Shown piece after piece: positions 1-8,811 of a DNA stretch of 64,000 nt. The stretch comes from JACVRW01 sp963812915 (GTDB lineage: Bacteria; Actinomycetota; Thermoleophilia; Solirubrobacterales; Thermoleophilaceae), in assembly GCA_963812915.1 (NCBI GenBank), contig CAWEXB010000010.1, positions 244,944 to 308,943 of the forward strand. Direction: 5' to 3'. The position numbers and the translations under genes are program-made. How positions within the stretch are numbered: the stretch's first letter is position 1; each line of letters begins with the position of its first letter. Under the pieces are notes generated by a model. It saw only the letters and a list, made by a program, of their open reading frames with translations, had not been told where the DNA came from and did no database searches.

Positions 1-1
1 G

Positions 2-910
2 TTCGGAGCCTACGTGGCGCTCTTCAGGGGGGTCCTGTCGGGAAACATCGACGACGACGTGCGCCGCCGCCTCGACCTGCGCGCCTCGTACCAGATCACG
101 ATGGCGGGGCTGGCGGCCACTCGCATCTTCTCCGCGGCGGGCGTGGGCGGCATCGTGCTCACCTACTGGGCGCTGCGCAAGGCGGGGATGCCCCGGAGGC
201 GCTCGGCCTGCCGCATGGTCGCGTTCATCGTCCTCACGTACTTCGTCTACCTGGGCGCTCTCATCGTCTTCGGCATCCTGCTGCGCACCCACGTCCTGCC
301 CGGGAGCGCTCCGCTCGCGGGCACGATCGTGCCGGCCGCAGTGGCCGCGGCGGTGATGGGGGTCTTCCTCCTCGTTGCCCTGATCCCGAACGATGTCGAG
401 CGCCGGATCCAGCAATTCGGACAGGGCTACCGCCACACCCGCTATCTCCTGCGCCTGGTCAAGGGCCCGGCAACCATCGCGACCGGTACGCGGACCGCGA
501 TCTCCTACGTGCGCAGCCCGCGGCGCGGCGTGCTGGCGGTGGGCGGCGCCGTCGGCTTCTGGGCGGCCAACATCGGGGTGCTGTGGGCGGCGTTCGAGGC
601 CTTCGGCGGCAACGTGCCCCTCGCGGTCCTGGTCCAGGGATTCTTCGTGGGCATGGCCGCGAACCTGATTCCATCGCCCGCCGGCGGGGTGGGATCCGTG
701 GACGCTGGGATGATCGGTGCGTTCGTGCTCTTCGGCATCCCGAGCTCGGTCGTCTTCCCGGCGGTGCTCACGTACCGTGTGATCGCCTTCTGGCTGCCGA
801 TCCCGCCCGGCGTGGTCGCCTTCTTCCAGCTGCGCCGCACGGTCGCGCGGTGGGAGCGCGAGCGCAACCAGACGCAGGCTCGCGCGTCTATACTTCAGAA
901 AGTAAAGTGA
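2..910 (+). CDS. Flippase-like integral membrane protein (UPF0104 / LPG synthase TM domain), 5' partial
   Basis: The reading frame is open to the window edge (codons from base 2 read F-G-A-Y before the GTG at 14), so the true start is probably upstream. The visible ~300 residues are mostly hydrophobic helices. Near the C-terminal third they carry the family signature N-L-I-P-S-P-A-G-G-V-G-S-V-D, the Pro/Gly-rich re-entrant motif of lysylphosphatidylglycerol-synthase-type transmembrane domains. Stand-alone members of this family are membrane proteins of mostly unknown substrate, thought to move lipids. The C-terminus is basic (R-W-E-R-E-R-N). The stop lies 5 bp before trxB, so the two are probably cotranscribed. 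The family call is good; the substrate is unknown. Confidence 0.8.
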   Translation, partial: FGAYVALFRGVLSGNIDDDVRRRLDLRASYQITMAGLAATRIFSAAGVGGIVLTYWALRKAGMPRRRSACRMVAFIVLTYFVYLGALIVFGILLRTHVLPGSAPLAGTIVPAAVAAAVMGVFLLVALIPNDVERRIQQFGQGYRHTRYLLRLVKGPATIATGTRTAISYVRSPRRGVLAVGGAVGFWAANIGVLWAAFEAFGGNVPLAVLVQGFFVGMAANLIPSPAGGVGSVDAGMIGAFVLFGIPSSVVFPAVLTYRVIAFWLPIPPGVVAFFQLRRTVARWERERNQTQARASILQKVK

Positions 911-915
911 GGGAG

Positions 916-1926
916 ATGACTACGGAGATCAGGGACATCGAGAATGTCGTCATCGTCGGGAGCGGCCCTGCCGGCTATACGGCGGCGCTCTACACGTCGC
1001 GCGCGGATCTCGATCCGCTGGTGGTCGAGGGCTTCGCGTGGGGTGGTCTGCTCCAGCAGACCACCGACGTCGAAAACTATCCGGGGTACCCCGAGGGCGT
1101 GCTCGGCCCACAGATGATGCAGGAGTTCCGCGACCAGGCCGAGCGCTTCGGAACGCGCTTCATCACCGACGACGCGACGAAGATCGACCTCGCGAGCGAA
1201 CCCGGCGGCGTTCACCTCGTGCACGTGGGCGACATGCAGATTCGCACCCGCGCCGTCATCCTCGCGATGGGCGCCGAGCCCAAGAAGCTGGGCGTACCGG
1301 GCGAGGACGAGCTGGCCGCTCGCGGAGTCTCCTACTGCGCCACCTGCGACGCCGCCTTCTTCCGCGGCGCCCAGACCCTGGTGGTGGGCGGCGGCGACAC
1401 CGCGATGGAGGAGGCCGCCTTCCTTGCGAAGTTCGCGGACAAGGTGACGGTCGTCCACCGCCGCGGCGAGTTCCGCGCGTCGGCGATCATGCTTCAGCGC
1501 GCGAAGGACATGGAGAACCTCGAGCTGCTCACCCCATACGTGGTGGAGCGGTTCGAGTCCGGCGAGAACGGCGCCCTGTCGAAGGCCGTGCTGCGAAACG
1601 TGGACGACGGTTCGGAGCGGGAGGTGCCGGTTACCGGCGCCTTCGTCGCGATCGGGCATCGTCCCAACTCGCAGCTGGTGGAGGGGCAGCTGGAGGCCGA
1701 CCCGAACGGCTATCTCGAGGTCCTGGGCCGCACCACGAAGACGAAGCGGCCGGGCGTGTTCGCGGCGGGCGACCTGACCGATCACGTCTATCGCCAGGCG
1801 GTCACGGCCGCCGGCACCGGCTGCATAGCGGCGCTCGACGCCGAGGCCTATCTGCGCGACACCCCGGTGGACCCCGAGGCCCACTGGGCTCCTCGGGCGC
1901 TGCCGCTCGAGTCCGCGGCGTCGTAG
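916..1926 (+). CDS. trxB: Thioredoxin-disulfide reductase
   Basis: FAD- and NADPH-dependent cytosolic enzyme that reduces thioredoxin. The 336-residue length is typical of bacterial low-molecular-weight TrxR. Visible signatures are the FAD Rossmann motif G-S-G-P-A-G-Y near residue 15, the redox pair C-A-T-C at residues 141-144, the NADPH loop G-G-G-D-T-A-M-E-E-A near 158, and the second FAD motif A-G-D-L-T-D near 284. I chose ATG 916 because the N-terminus T-T-E-I-R-D-I-E-N-V-V-I fits the family; the longer in-frame extension to 583 lies inside the preceding membrane gene. A purine-rich stretch (GAGGGAG) abuts the start. Confidence 0.95.
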   Translation: MTTEIRDIENVVIVGSGPAGYTAALYTSRADLDPLVVEGFAWGGLLQQTTDVENYPGYPEGVLGPQMMQEFRDQAERFGTRFITDDATKIDLASEPGGVHLVHVGDMQIRTRAVILAMGAEPKKLGVPGEDELAARGVSYCATCDAAFFRGAQTLVVGGGDTAMEEAAFLAKFADKVTVVHRRGEFRASAIMLQRAKDMENLELLTPYVVERFESGENGALSKAVLRNVDDGSEREVPVTGAFVAIGHRPNSQLVEGQLEADPNGYLEVLGRTTKTKRPGVFAAGDLTDHVYRQAVTAAGTGCIAALDAEAYLRDTPVDPEAHWAPRALPLESAAS

Positions 1927-1939
1927 CTCGCACCGCTGG

Positions 1940-3221
1940 GTGCCCCGGGTCTGGACGAACTGGGCGCGCGACCAGCGCTGCGCGCCGGAGCGCATCGAGC
2001 GGCCGCGCTCCGAGGAGGAGCTCGTCCGCGCGGTCACGGGGGCGCGGCGGGTAAAGGTCGCCGGCGCGGGCCACTCCTTCAACGACATCGCCTGCACCGA
2101 CGGCGTGATGATCGACCTCTCGGGGATGAACCGGATACTCGACGTCGCCGGGGAGGACGTGACCGTCGAGGCCGGGATCACCCTGCGCGAGCTCGGCGAG
2201 CAACTCGCCGCGCGCGGGCTCGCGATGGAGAACCAAGGCGACGTTGACCCGCAGACTCTCGGCGGCGCTATCTCGACGGCCACTCACGGCACGGGCGCGC
2301 TCTTCCGCAACCTCTCCTCTCAAGTGGTGAGCGTCCGGATCGTGACGGGCGGCGGCGACCTGCTCGACGTGCGCGACGGCGACGAGCTGCGCGCCGCCCG
2401 GGTCGGCCTGGGCGCGCTCGGCGCCGTCTCGGCGGTCACGCTTCGCTGCGTTCCCGCCTTCACGGTTCATCGGATCGACGAGCCGCGCCCGCTCGACGAG
2501 GTGCTTCCCCGCCTCGACGAGCTCGCGAAAGCGCACCACCACTGGGAGGCGTTCACGCTGCCGTACACCCGTATGGCGCTCACTCTCAGCTCCGAGCGGA
2601 CGTATCGGAGGGCGCGCCCGCGGCCGCCGGCGCGCGCGTTCCTGCGCGACGTATTGATCGAGAACGCGGTCCTCTACGCCGCCTGTCGGCTCGGCAGGCG
2701 CTTCCCGTCCACGATCCCCGCGGTAAACCGGCGCTTGGCCGCGCTGATGAGCCGCGCCGAGCATCTGGACGCGAGCCACCGCGTGTACGCCAACACGCGG
2801 CTCGTGCGCTTCACGGAGATGGAGTACGCGATCGCGCGCGAGCACGCGGCCGAGGCGCTCGAACGGGTGCTGGCCCTGATCGAGCGGCGCCGGCTGCGGG
2901 TGGGGTTCCCGATCGAGCTGCGCCTGGTCGCGGGCGATGACGCCCTGCTGTCGACCGCCTACGGTCGGCCGACCGCCTACATCGCGGTTCACCAGTATCA
3001 CGGCATGGAGTTCGAGACCTACTTCCGGGCCGTCGAGGCGATCATGGAGGACTACGGCGGCCGGCCGCACTGGGGAAAGCGCCACTACCAGTCGGCCGCC
3101 ACGCTTGCCGCGCGCTACCCCGAGTGGGACCGCTTTCAAGAGGTGCGGCGGCGCCTCGACCCGGAGGGCCGCTTCGAGAACGACTACACGCGGCGGGTTC
3201 TCGGCCCGGCTGTCGCCCTAA
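1940..3221 (+). CDS. FAD-linked sugar-lactone oxidase (D-arabinono-1,4-lactone / L-gulonolactone oxidase family), probable 3' frameshift
   Basis: Predicted flavoprotein oxidising aldonolactones. The FAD type-4 domain occupies roughly residues 10-180 (V-A-G-A-G-H-S-F near 40, A-T-H-G-T-G near 112). The ALO C-terminal domain follows, ending in the family's terminal motif F-E-N-D-Y-T-R-R-V-L-G-P at about residues 412-423. The start is GTG 1940, 13 bp after trxB. No in-frame stop follows the conserved end: the frame stays open antisense to the sulfatase gene until 4828. A TAA at 3219-3221 lies one frame away, so a single-base indel near 3205 would restore a normal ~427-residue protein whose stop overlaps the convergent sulfatase stop. 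The given end assumes that repair. Confidence 0.75.
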
Positions 3222-4867
3222 CCGCAGCCCCGCAGGCGGCGGTCGAGCGTCACGACTCGCCCGTCCAGCGTCCGCACCGTTGCCCGCACGCGATCGCCGT
3301 CGACCGGGGCCGTGAACGGCCCGCGACTGTCGGTGGTCCGGGTGCGTGCGCGGAAGATGACCCTCTCGATCCGGCGTCCCCTCGCGCTCACACGGCAGCC
3401 GTTCACCCGGAGCCGGGCGGCGGGGCGCGTCCGGCAGCCCTCGCCCGCGCAGACCCTGAGGGCCTGGAGGCGCCGCGCCAGCTCGGCCCGGACTGGCGCA
3501 TAGTCCGGATCGTCGTGAAGGCTCTGGAGCTGGTGGGGGTCGCGCTCGAGGTCGTAGAGCTCGCGCTCGCCCGTCGTGTACTCGGCGTACACGTAGCGGT
3601 AGGTCCGAATCGCCGCGAAGCCCTTCACGATGAAGCCCTCCGCCCCCTCGATCAGGAGATCGCGGCCCCACTCGAGGCGCGGATCGGCGAGCAGCGGGAG
3701 GAGCGAGCTTCCGTCCTGTGGCTTGGTGGCTGGCGCGCCGGCCAGGTCGAGGATCGTCGGCGCGAGGTCGGCGTTCGTCACGAGCTGTCGGCGCTCCGCG
3801 CCGGCGGGAACGCCCGGGCCGCGCATGATCAGCGGCACCCGGATCGACGGCTCGTATACGAGCATCTTGTCGTTCGGCATGCGGTGCTCGCCGTGGAAGA
3901 AGCCGTTGTCCGAGGTGAAGACGACGAGCGTGTTGTCGAGCTCTCCCGTCGCGCGCAGGGAGTCCGCGATCGCCACCACGGCCTCGTCCACCGCCAGCAG
4001 CGACTCGAGGCGCTGGCGGTAGTTCTCCTCGATCGCCTCGGCCTGCTGCGGCTCGATCGAGGGGAAGGCGCGCAGGTAGGCCGGCTTGTCCGACATGTCG
4101 GCCTCGTTGAAGGATGCCCGCACGCTCGGGGGCAGCGGCTCGGCGACGAAGACGTCTCGATGGCGGGGCGCGGGGACCGCGGTCAGCAAGCCCGGTGGGT
4201 CGTCGAGCTCGCGCGGCCCGCCGTCATGGGGCGCGAGGAAGGCGACGGACAGGAAGAACGGCGCGTCGTCCCTGGCCGCGCGCCTTATCAGCTCCACGGC
4301 CCGGCCGGCATAGAGGTCCGTCGAGTAGTCCGACTCGTAGGTGCGCAGCACGCCGTTCTCGTTCAGCATCGTGCCGTAGTACTGGTAGGTGAAAGGGTCC
4401 ACCGATCCGTGCCAGTCATCCCATCCGGGCGGTACGTGGTACGGCCCGAGGTCTATGCCGTAGCGATTGAGGAACTTGCCCACGTGCATGGTCCGGTAGC
4501 CCGCCCGCTGAAGCCACACCGGCAACGTCTCCCTCCTCGGGAGGCGGCCGTAGCCGCCGGTGGGAGGGCGGTTGCCGAGCACACCGTGGTTGTGGGCGTA
4601 CTGCCCGGTGAGGAAGGTGGCGCGCGACGGGCAGCAGAGCGCGAACGAGACGAAGCTGCGGGTGAACGTGGTGCCCCGGTCGGCGAGCGTGCGGCGCACC
4701 CCCGGCATCACCCGCAGCGACTCGAGCGTCTGATCGTCCGTCATCAGCACGACGACGTTGGGGCGCTCGTCGTGGGCTTCCTGGCCGGCGGCGCCCGCGC
4801 CGCCGCATCCGGGCGCCGCGAAGGCTAGAAGCAGTAGGAGAGCAAGCGGGCCGCGGCCACGCGCCAT
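3218..4867 (-). CDS. Exported lipoprotein sulfatase (type I, formylglycine-dependent)
   Basis: Arylsulfatase/alkaline-phosphatase superfamily hydrolase of 549 residues. The N-terminus is a lipoprotein signal with a lipobox (A-A-P-G-C, Cys21), so the enzyme should be anchored outside the membrane. The metal-binding T-D-D-Q is at about 43-46, and the maturation motif C-C-P-S-R starts at Cys78, the residue expected to become formylglycine. Downstream blocks include G-Q-Y-A-H-N-H-G and T-S-D-N-G-F-F-H-G-E-H. The last ~80 residues form a Cys-containing tail after the catalytic domain, also present in the neighbouring sulfatase. ATG 4867 sits one base after the stop of the upstream sulfatase, so translation is probably coupled. 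Substrate unknown. Confidence 0.9.
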   Translation of the reverse strand: MARGRGPLALLLLLAFAAPGCGGAGAAGQEAHDERPNVVVLMTDDQTLESLRVMPGVRRTLADRGTTFTRSFVSFALCCPSRATFLTGQYAHNHGVLGNRPPTGGYGRLPRRETLPVWLQRAGYRTMHVGKFLNRYGIDLGPYHVPPGWDDWHGSVDPFTYQYYGTMLNENGVLRTYESDYSTDLYAGRAVELIRRAARDDAPFFLSVAFLAPHDGGPRELDDPPGLLTAVPAPRHRDVFVAEPLPPSVRASFNEADMSDKPAYLRAFPSIEPQQAEAIEENYRQRLESLLAVDEAVVAIADSLRATGELDNTLVVFTSDNGFFHGEHRMPNDKMLVYEPSIRVPLIMRGPGVPAGAERRQLVTNADLAPTILDLAGAPATKPQDGSSLLPLLADPRLEWGRDLLIEGAEGFIVKGFAAIRTYRYVYAEYTTGERELYDLERDPHQLQSLHDDPDYAPVRAELARRLQALRVCAGEGCRTRPAARLRVNGCRVSARGRRIERVIFRARTRTTDSRGPFTAPVDGDRVRATVRTLDGRVVTLDRRLRGCG

Positions 4868-4868
4868 G

Positions 4869-6554
4869 TCAGCCGCATGCTTGCACGCGGCGGTCGAGCG
4901 TGAGCCGGCGCCCGTCACGGGTCTCCGCGCGGACTCGCAGCCGGAACGGCCTTCCCGGTCGCAGGCGGGCATGCGGGATCAGGCGCGTGAGCGGCGGCGG
5001 ACTCACGCGCGCCACGCGCCGCCGGCCGACGAGCACGTCGGCGCTCACCACTTCGCGCTTCTCCGGCCCGCTCACGAAGACCCTCAGGTCGCCCGGCACG
5101 CAGCGGGGCGGGCGCGGCCGAACGTGAAGCTTGAGCTGCGGGTGCTCGACGCAGCCGGAGCCGGCGCACCGCTTGAGGCTGCGCAGGCTTGCCCTCAGAT
5201 CTCTCTGGACCGCCGCGTACTCCTCGGAGCCGTCCCTGCTCGCCAGCTCGAACGGATCCTTCAGCAGGTCGTAGAGCTCGTATTCGCCGGTGGTGTTGTG
5301 CTCGACGTAGAGGTAGCGGTAGTTGCGAATTCCGCGATAGGCGGGCACGCCGTTCGCGCCGTTCCCGTTCTCGATCAGGATGTCTCGGCCCCATTCCGCC
5401 CCGGGGTCGGCGAGCAGGCGCAGCAGCGAGCGACCATCCTGCACGCGCCCGGGGAACACGTCGGTCTCGTCGAGGATCGTGGCCGGAACGTCGACGTTTG
5501 CCACCAGCCGGTCGTCGACCCGGCCGCGCGGCACGCCGGGGCCGCGCATGATCATGGGAACGCGGATCGAGGGCTCGTAGGGAAGGACCTTCTCCGCGAG
5601 GGCGCGGTGCTCGCCGTGCATGAATCCGTTGTCCGCCGTGTAGACGATCAGCGTGTTCTCGAGCTCGCCGGTGCTCGCCAGCACATTCAGCACGTGGGCC
5701 ACCGCCTCGTCGACCGCGAGCAGGCTCTCGAGCTCCTGGCGCCAGTTCTCCTCGATCGCCGCCTCCTTCTCGGGCGTGAAGCGGGGGCGATCCGCGACCA
5801 CCTGCGGCTTGTCGTACATGCTCGCCTCGTCGAAGTTCGGCGGCCGCGGCATGGGGGTCGCGGCGAAGGCGTCGCGATGCCGCGGCGCGGGCGAGGGGGT
5901 CCGGATCAAGGTGGGATCGTCCGGGTCGCGCGGCCCGCCGCTATGCGGCGCCGCGAACCAGAGCTGGAGGAAGAAGGGCTGGTCGCCCGGCGCCGCGTCC
6001 TCGATGAGCTCGCCGGCGCGCCGGGCGAGGAAGTCGGTCTGATAGTCGCTCGGCTCGTCGAGGTCCGGATAGGACTCGAGGTCCCCGTCCTCGACCACCT
6101 TCCACGAGGTGTAGTTGAAGGCGTTTGCGTGAGGCATCCCGTGCCAGTCGGTCCAGCCCGGCGGGACGCCGTCCTCCGCCCGGTAGCCGTTCAGGTAGCG
6201 GCCGACGTGCATCGTGCGGTAGCCCGCCTGTTGCAGCCACACCGGCATCGAGTTGGCGCCTTCGAACACGGCGAAGCCGCCGAACGGCCCGGCGTTGTGG
6301 AGCACGCCGTGGTTGTGGGCGTACTGGCCGGTGAGATGCGTCGAGCGCGAGGGACAGCAGAGCGGGAAGCTCGAGATCGACTGCTCGAAGCGCGTTCCCT
6401 GGGCGGCGAGAAGCCCGTTCACCTGCGTCATGTACGGCAGAGAGGCCTGCGTCTGGTCGTCGGTCATCAGCACGACCACGTTGGGCCGCGCCGCGGCGGG
6501 GCCGGCGGCTACGAGCAGCACGAGAAGGGCGGCCAGCAGGGTGAGACGGGCCAT
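4869..6554 (-). CDS. Exported sulfatase (type I, formylglycine-dependent), paralogue of its neighbour
   Basis: 561-residue paralogue of the sulfatase at 3218-4867. It has a Sec-type signal peptide of about 22 residues (ending G-P-A-A-A) with no lipobox, so it is predicted secreted rather than lipid-anchored. Metal-binding T-D-D-Q is near 31-34. The formylglycine motif C-C-P-S-R begins at Cys66, followed by T-G-Q-Y-A-H-N-H-G-V. The C-terminal ~90 residues (from about C-A-G-S-G-C) form a cysteine-bearing beta-rich tail like that of the paralogue. ATG 6554 was chosen because it begins the signal peptide. It lies 44 bp after the PLP-enzyme gene and one base before the next sulfatase, which suggests one three-gene transcript. 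Confidence 0.9.
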   Translation of the reverse strand: MARLTLLAALLVLLVAAGPAAARPNVVVLMTDDQTQASLPYMTQVNGLLAAQGTRFEQSISSFPLCCPSRSTHLTGQYAHNHGVLHNAGPFGGFAVFEGANSMPVWLQQAGYRTMHVGRYLNGYRAEDGVPPGWTDWHGMPHANAFNYTSWKVVEDGDLESYPDLDEPSDYQTDFLARRAGELIEDAAPGDQPFFLQLWFAAPHSGGPRDPDDPTLIRTPSPAPRHRDAFAATPMPRPPNFDEASMYDKPQVVADRPRFTPEKEAAIEENWRQELESLLAVDEAVAHVLNVLASTGELENTLIVYTADNGFMHGEHRALAEKVLPYEPSIRVPMIMRGPGVPRGRVDDRLVANVDVPATILDETDVFPGRVQDGRSLLRLLADPGAEWGRDILIENGNGANGVPAYRGIRNYRYLYVEHNTTGEYELYDLLKDPFELASRDGSEEYAAVQRDLRASLRSLKRCAGSGCVEHPQLKLHVRPRPPRCVPGDLRVFVSGPEKREVVSADVLVGRRRVARVSPPPLTRLIPHARLRPGRPFRLRVRAETRDGRRLTLDRRVQACG

Positions 6555-6598
6555 CGGGACCGGAACACGAGCGGGGGCGCCGGGTTGCGCCCCGCGAC

Positions 6599-7825
6599 CT
6601 AGAGCTCGCAGCGGCCCTCGCCGCGATAGGTCGGCACCTCGTCGACGATCTGGTCGCCGCTCACGAGGTAGAGGCTCTGGAATCGCTCGCACAGCTCGCC
6701 GGCCTTCGCGTGGCGTAGGTAGACCCTGTCGCCGACGCGGAGGCTAGCGGCAGCGGCCCCGACAACCGGAGTCTGCACCTCGCCTGCGCCCTCGAGCGAA
6801 TCCAGCCGGAGCCCGCGCGGGAGGTGCGGCCGGGGCAGCCGGTCGCGGCCCGCGGGGCCCGAGGCGTGGTAGCCGCCACCCAGCAGGGTGGCCACGCCCC
6901 CGCTCGGGCGCCGCACAACCGGCATCGCGAACATCGCAGCGGGGCTCAGGCTGAAGTGCGCGTAGCGGTCGAAGAGGGTGGGCGCGAAGAAGCCCGATCC
7001 TGCGGTGACCTCGGTGACGACCGCCTCGCGGCGCGTCGTGTGGATGCTCCCGGTGCCGCCCCCGTTCACGATCGCCACCGGCGTCACCTCCCGGACCGCG
7101 GCGACCGCGGCCGCGCGGCGCTCCGCGATCTCGGCGGCGGACCGACGTTTGACCATGCGGATGAAAGGCTCCTGCACGCGCCTGCCGAGCGGCCGGTCGA
7201 CGACGCCGGCGATGTGAGCCTCGTAGCCCATGATCGCGGCGAGCTCGAAGGCCGGCCGGGAGGCGATCTCGCGCGCCAGGGACCGCACTCCGTCGGGCGA
7301 ACGCAAGGGTGAGCGCTTGGCGCCGATCTTGAGCCGGCCGCCGAGTGGCCACCACCCGACGTCGAGCTCGATGCAGACGCGGATCGGTCGGACGGGGTCG
7401 GGCGCCGCCGCCTCGATGTAGTCGAGGTGGTCGGCGGAGTCCACCATCAGGATCGGGCCGCGCTCGGATTCGAGCCGGGCGAGGTCGGCCAGCGCGCCAC
7501 GGTCGGAGGTCGGGTAGGCGAGCAGGAGATCCTCGAAGCCGTGGCCGTGGAGCCAAAGGCTCTCCGGAAGCGTGAAGGTCATGAGTCCGCGGAAGCCGGG
7601 GTCGTTCGCGAGGATCGCGGAGAGCAGCGCGCGGCAGCGCACCGACTTGCTCGCCACGCGGATCGGAGTGCCCGCGGCGCGGTCCAGCATCTCGCGGGCG
7701 TTCGACCACATCGCGTCGAGATCGACCAGGGCGAACGGAGCGTCGACCCCGGAGAAGATCGCTTCGAGCTCCTCGTAGGTGCGTTCGCGTGCGCCCGCCA
7801 CGGGCTCGACGGCGGTCGCGGCCAT
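6599..7825 (-). CDS. PLP-dependent amino acid deaminase/aldolase (D-threonine aldolase / D-serine dehydratase-like, fold type III)
   Basis: 408-residue alanine-racemase-fold enzyme. The PLP lysine is visible in R-V-A-S-K-S-V-R at Lys60. The C-terminal D-serine-dehydratase-like domain carries candidate metal ligands in G-G-G-Y-H-A-S-G (~310) and H-A-K-A-G-E-L-C (~385). Family members cleave or deaminate beta-hydroxy D-amino acids; the exact substrate cannot be read from sequence. It heads the leftward group with the two sulfatases, although no obvious pathway links them. The start (ATG 7825) is divergent from the EamA exporter with only 33 bp between, so both promoters must lie in or overlap that gap. 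Confidence 0.85.
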   Translation of the reverse strand: MAATAVEPVAGARERTYEELEAIFSGVDAPFALVDLDAMWSNAREMLDRAAGTPIRVASKSVRCRALLSAILANDPGFRGLMTFTLPESLWLHGHGFEDLLLAYPTSDRGALADLARLESERGPILMVDSADHLDYIEAAAPDPVRPIRVCIELDVGWWPLGGRLKIGAKRSPLRSPDGVRSLAREIASRPAFELAAIMGYEAHIAGVVDRPLGRRVQEPFIRMVKRRSAAEIAERRAAAVAAVREVTPVAIVNGGGTGSIHTTRREAVVTEVTAGSGFFAPTLFDRYAHFSLSPAAMFAMPVVRRPSGGVATLLGGGYHASGPAGRDRLPRPHLPRGLRLDSLEGAGEVQTPVVGAAAASLRVGDRVYLRHAKAGELCERFQSLYLVSGDQIVDEVPTYRGEGRCEL

Positions 7826-7858
7826 GACGACGAAGTATCGCGAGTAGCGTGGTGGGGC

Positions 7859-8731
7859 GTGGCCGAACCCGCGCTCACGGCACCGCCGCGGATGCCGGCG
7901 ATGGTCCTCGTGCTCGGGGCGATCTCGTCCGTGCAGTTCGGCGCGGCGCTCGCGAAGACGCTCTTCGACGAGATCGGCGCCGGCGGCACGGTCTTCGTTC
8001 GAGTGCTGTTCGCGGCGCTCGTGCTCGCGCTGATCTGGCGCCCCCGGGTGGCCGGTCTCGGGCGGCGCGAAGGCCTACTGGCCGTCCTCTTCGGCCTGAC
8101 TCTCGCGGGAATGAACCTCGCCTTCTACTCGGCGCTCGACCGAATCCCGCTCGGGATCACGGTGACGCTCGAGTTCGTCGGTCCGCTCGGGGTCGCGGTC
8201 GCCGGCTCGCGCGGGGCGCTCGACCTGCTCTGGGTCGGGCTCGCGGCGGCCGGAATCCTCCTGCTCTCCGACTTCGGCACCACCGACCTCGACGGCCTCG
8301 GGGTCGCGCTGGCCCTGTTCGCGGGCTGCCTCTGGGCGGCCTACATCCTTCTGAGCGCGCGCGTGGGCCAGGTGTTCCCCGGCGGCAGCGGGCTGGCGCT
8401 CGCGATGGTGGTCGCGGCCGTGCTCCTCTGCCCGGTCGGGGTGGCGGACGCCGGCGCCGACCTCTTCGTGCCCTGGATCCTCGCCGCGGGGGCCGCCGTG
8501 GCGATCCTCTCCTCGGTGATTCCCTACTCGCTCGAGCTGGAGGCGCTCAGGCGGATACCGCCGGGCGTGTTCGGCGTGCTGATGAGCCTCGAGCCTGGGG
8601 TGGCGGCGCTGGCGGGCTTCGTGGTGCTCGGCGAGGAGCTCGTGCCGCGCGAGCTCGTGGCGATCCTGCTTGTGGTGGCGGCCAGCGCGGGAGCCGCCAG
8701 CGGGGCGAAGGTCGCGCCGCGTGATGCGTGA
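7859..8731 (+). CDS. EamA/DMT-family exporter, RhtA-like
   Basis: Drug/metabolite-transporter superfamily protein with two EamA repeats and about ten hydrophobic helices over 290 residues. The opening S-S-V-Q-F-G-A-A-L-A-K-T-L-F and the later L-E-F-V-G-P-L-G-V-A resemble threonine/homoserine exporters of the RhtA group. Divergent pairing with an amino acid deaminase/aldolase fits amino-acid efflux, but that is inference. GTG 7859 is the first start after the divergent gene; ATG 7892 is an alternative giving an 11-residue shorter protein with all helices intact. Confidence 0.82.
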   Translation: MAEPALTAPPRMPAMVLVLGAISSVQFGAALAKTLFDEIGAGGTVFVRVLFAALVLALIWRPRVAGLGRREGLLAVLFGLTLAGMNLAFYSALDRIPLGITVTLEFVGPLGVAVAGSRGALDLLWVGLAAAGILLLSDFGTTDLDGLGVALALFAGCLWAAYILLSARVGQVFPGGSGLALAMVVAAVLLCPVGVADAGADLFVPWILAAGAAVAILSSVIPYSLELEALRRIPPGVFGVLMSLEPGVAALAGFVVLGEELVPRELVAILLVVAASAGAASGAKVAPRDA

Positions 8732-8811
8732 GTTCGCGGGCACTGTGGCACCTAGGGGGTCGTATATGCCACCTATGTGACGCAGTAGCCGTCGCCGGCA
8801 CCGCCGCCCCG

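Noticed and set aside
4758..6602. A 614-codon plus-strand ORF opposite the second sulfatase
   Set aside because: Antisense shadow of the sulfatase, whose catalytic motifs and signal peptide are intact.
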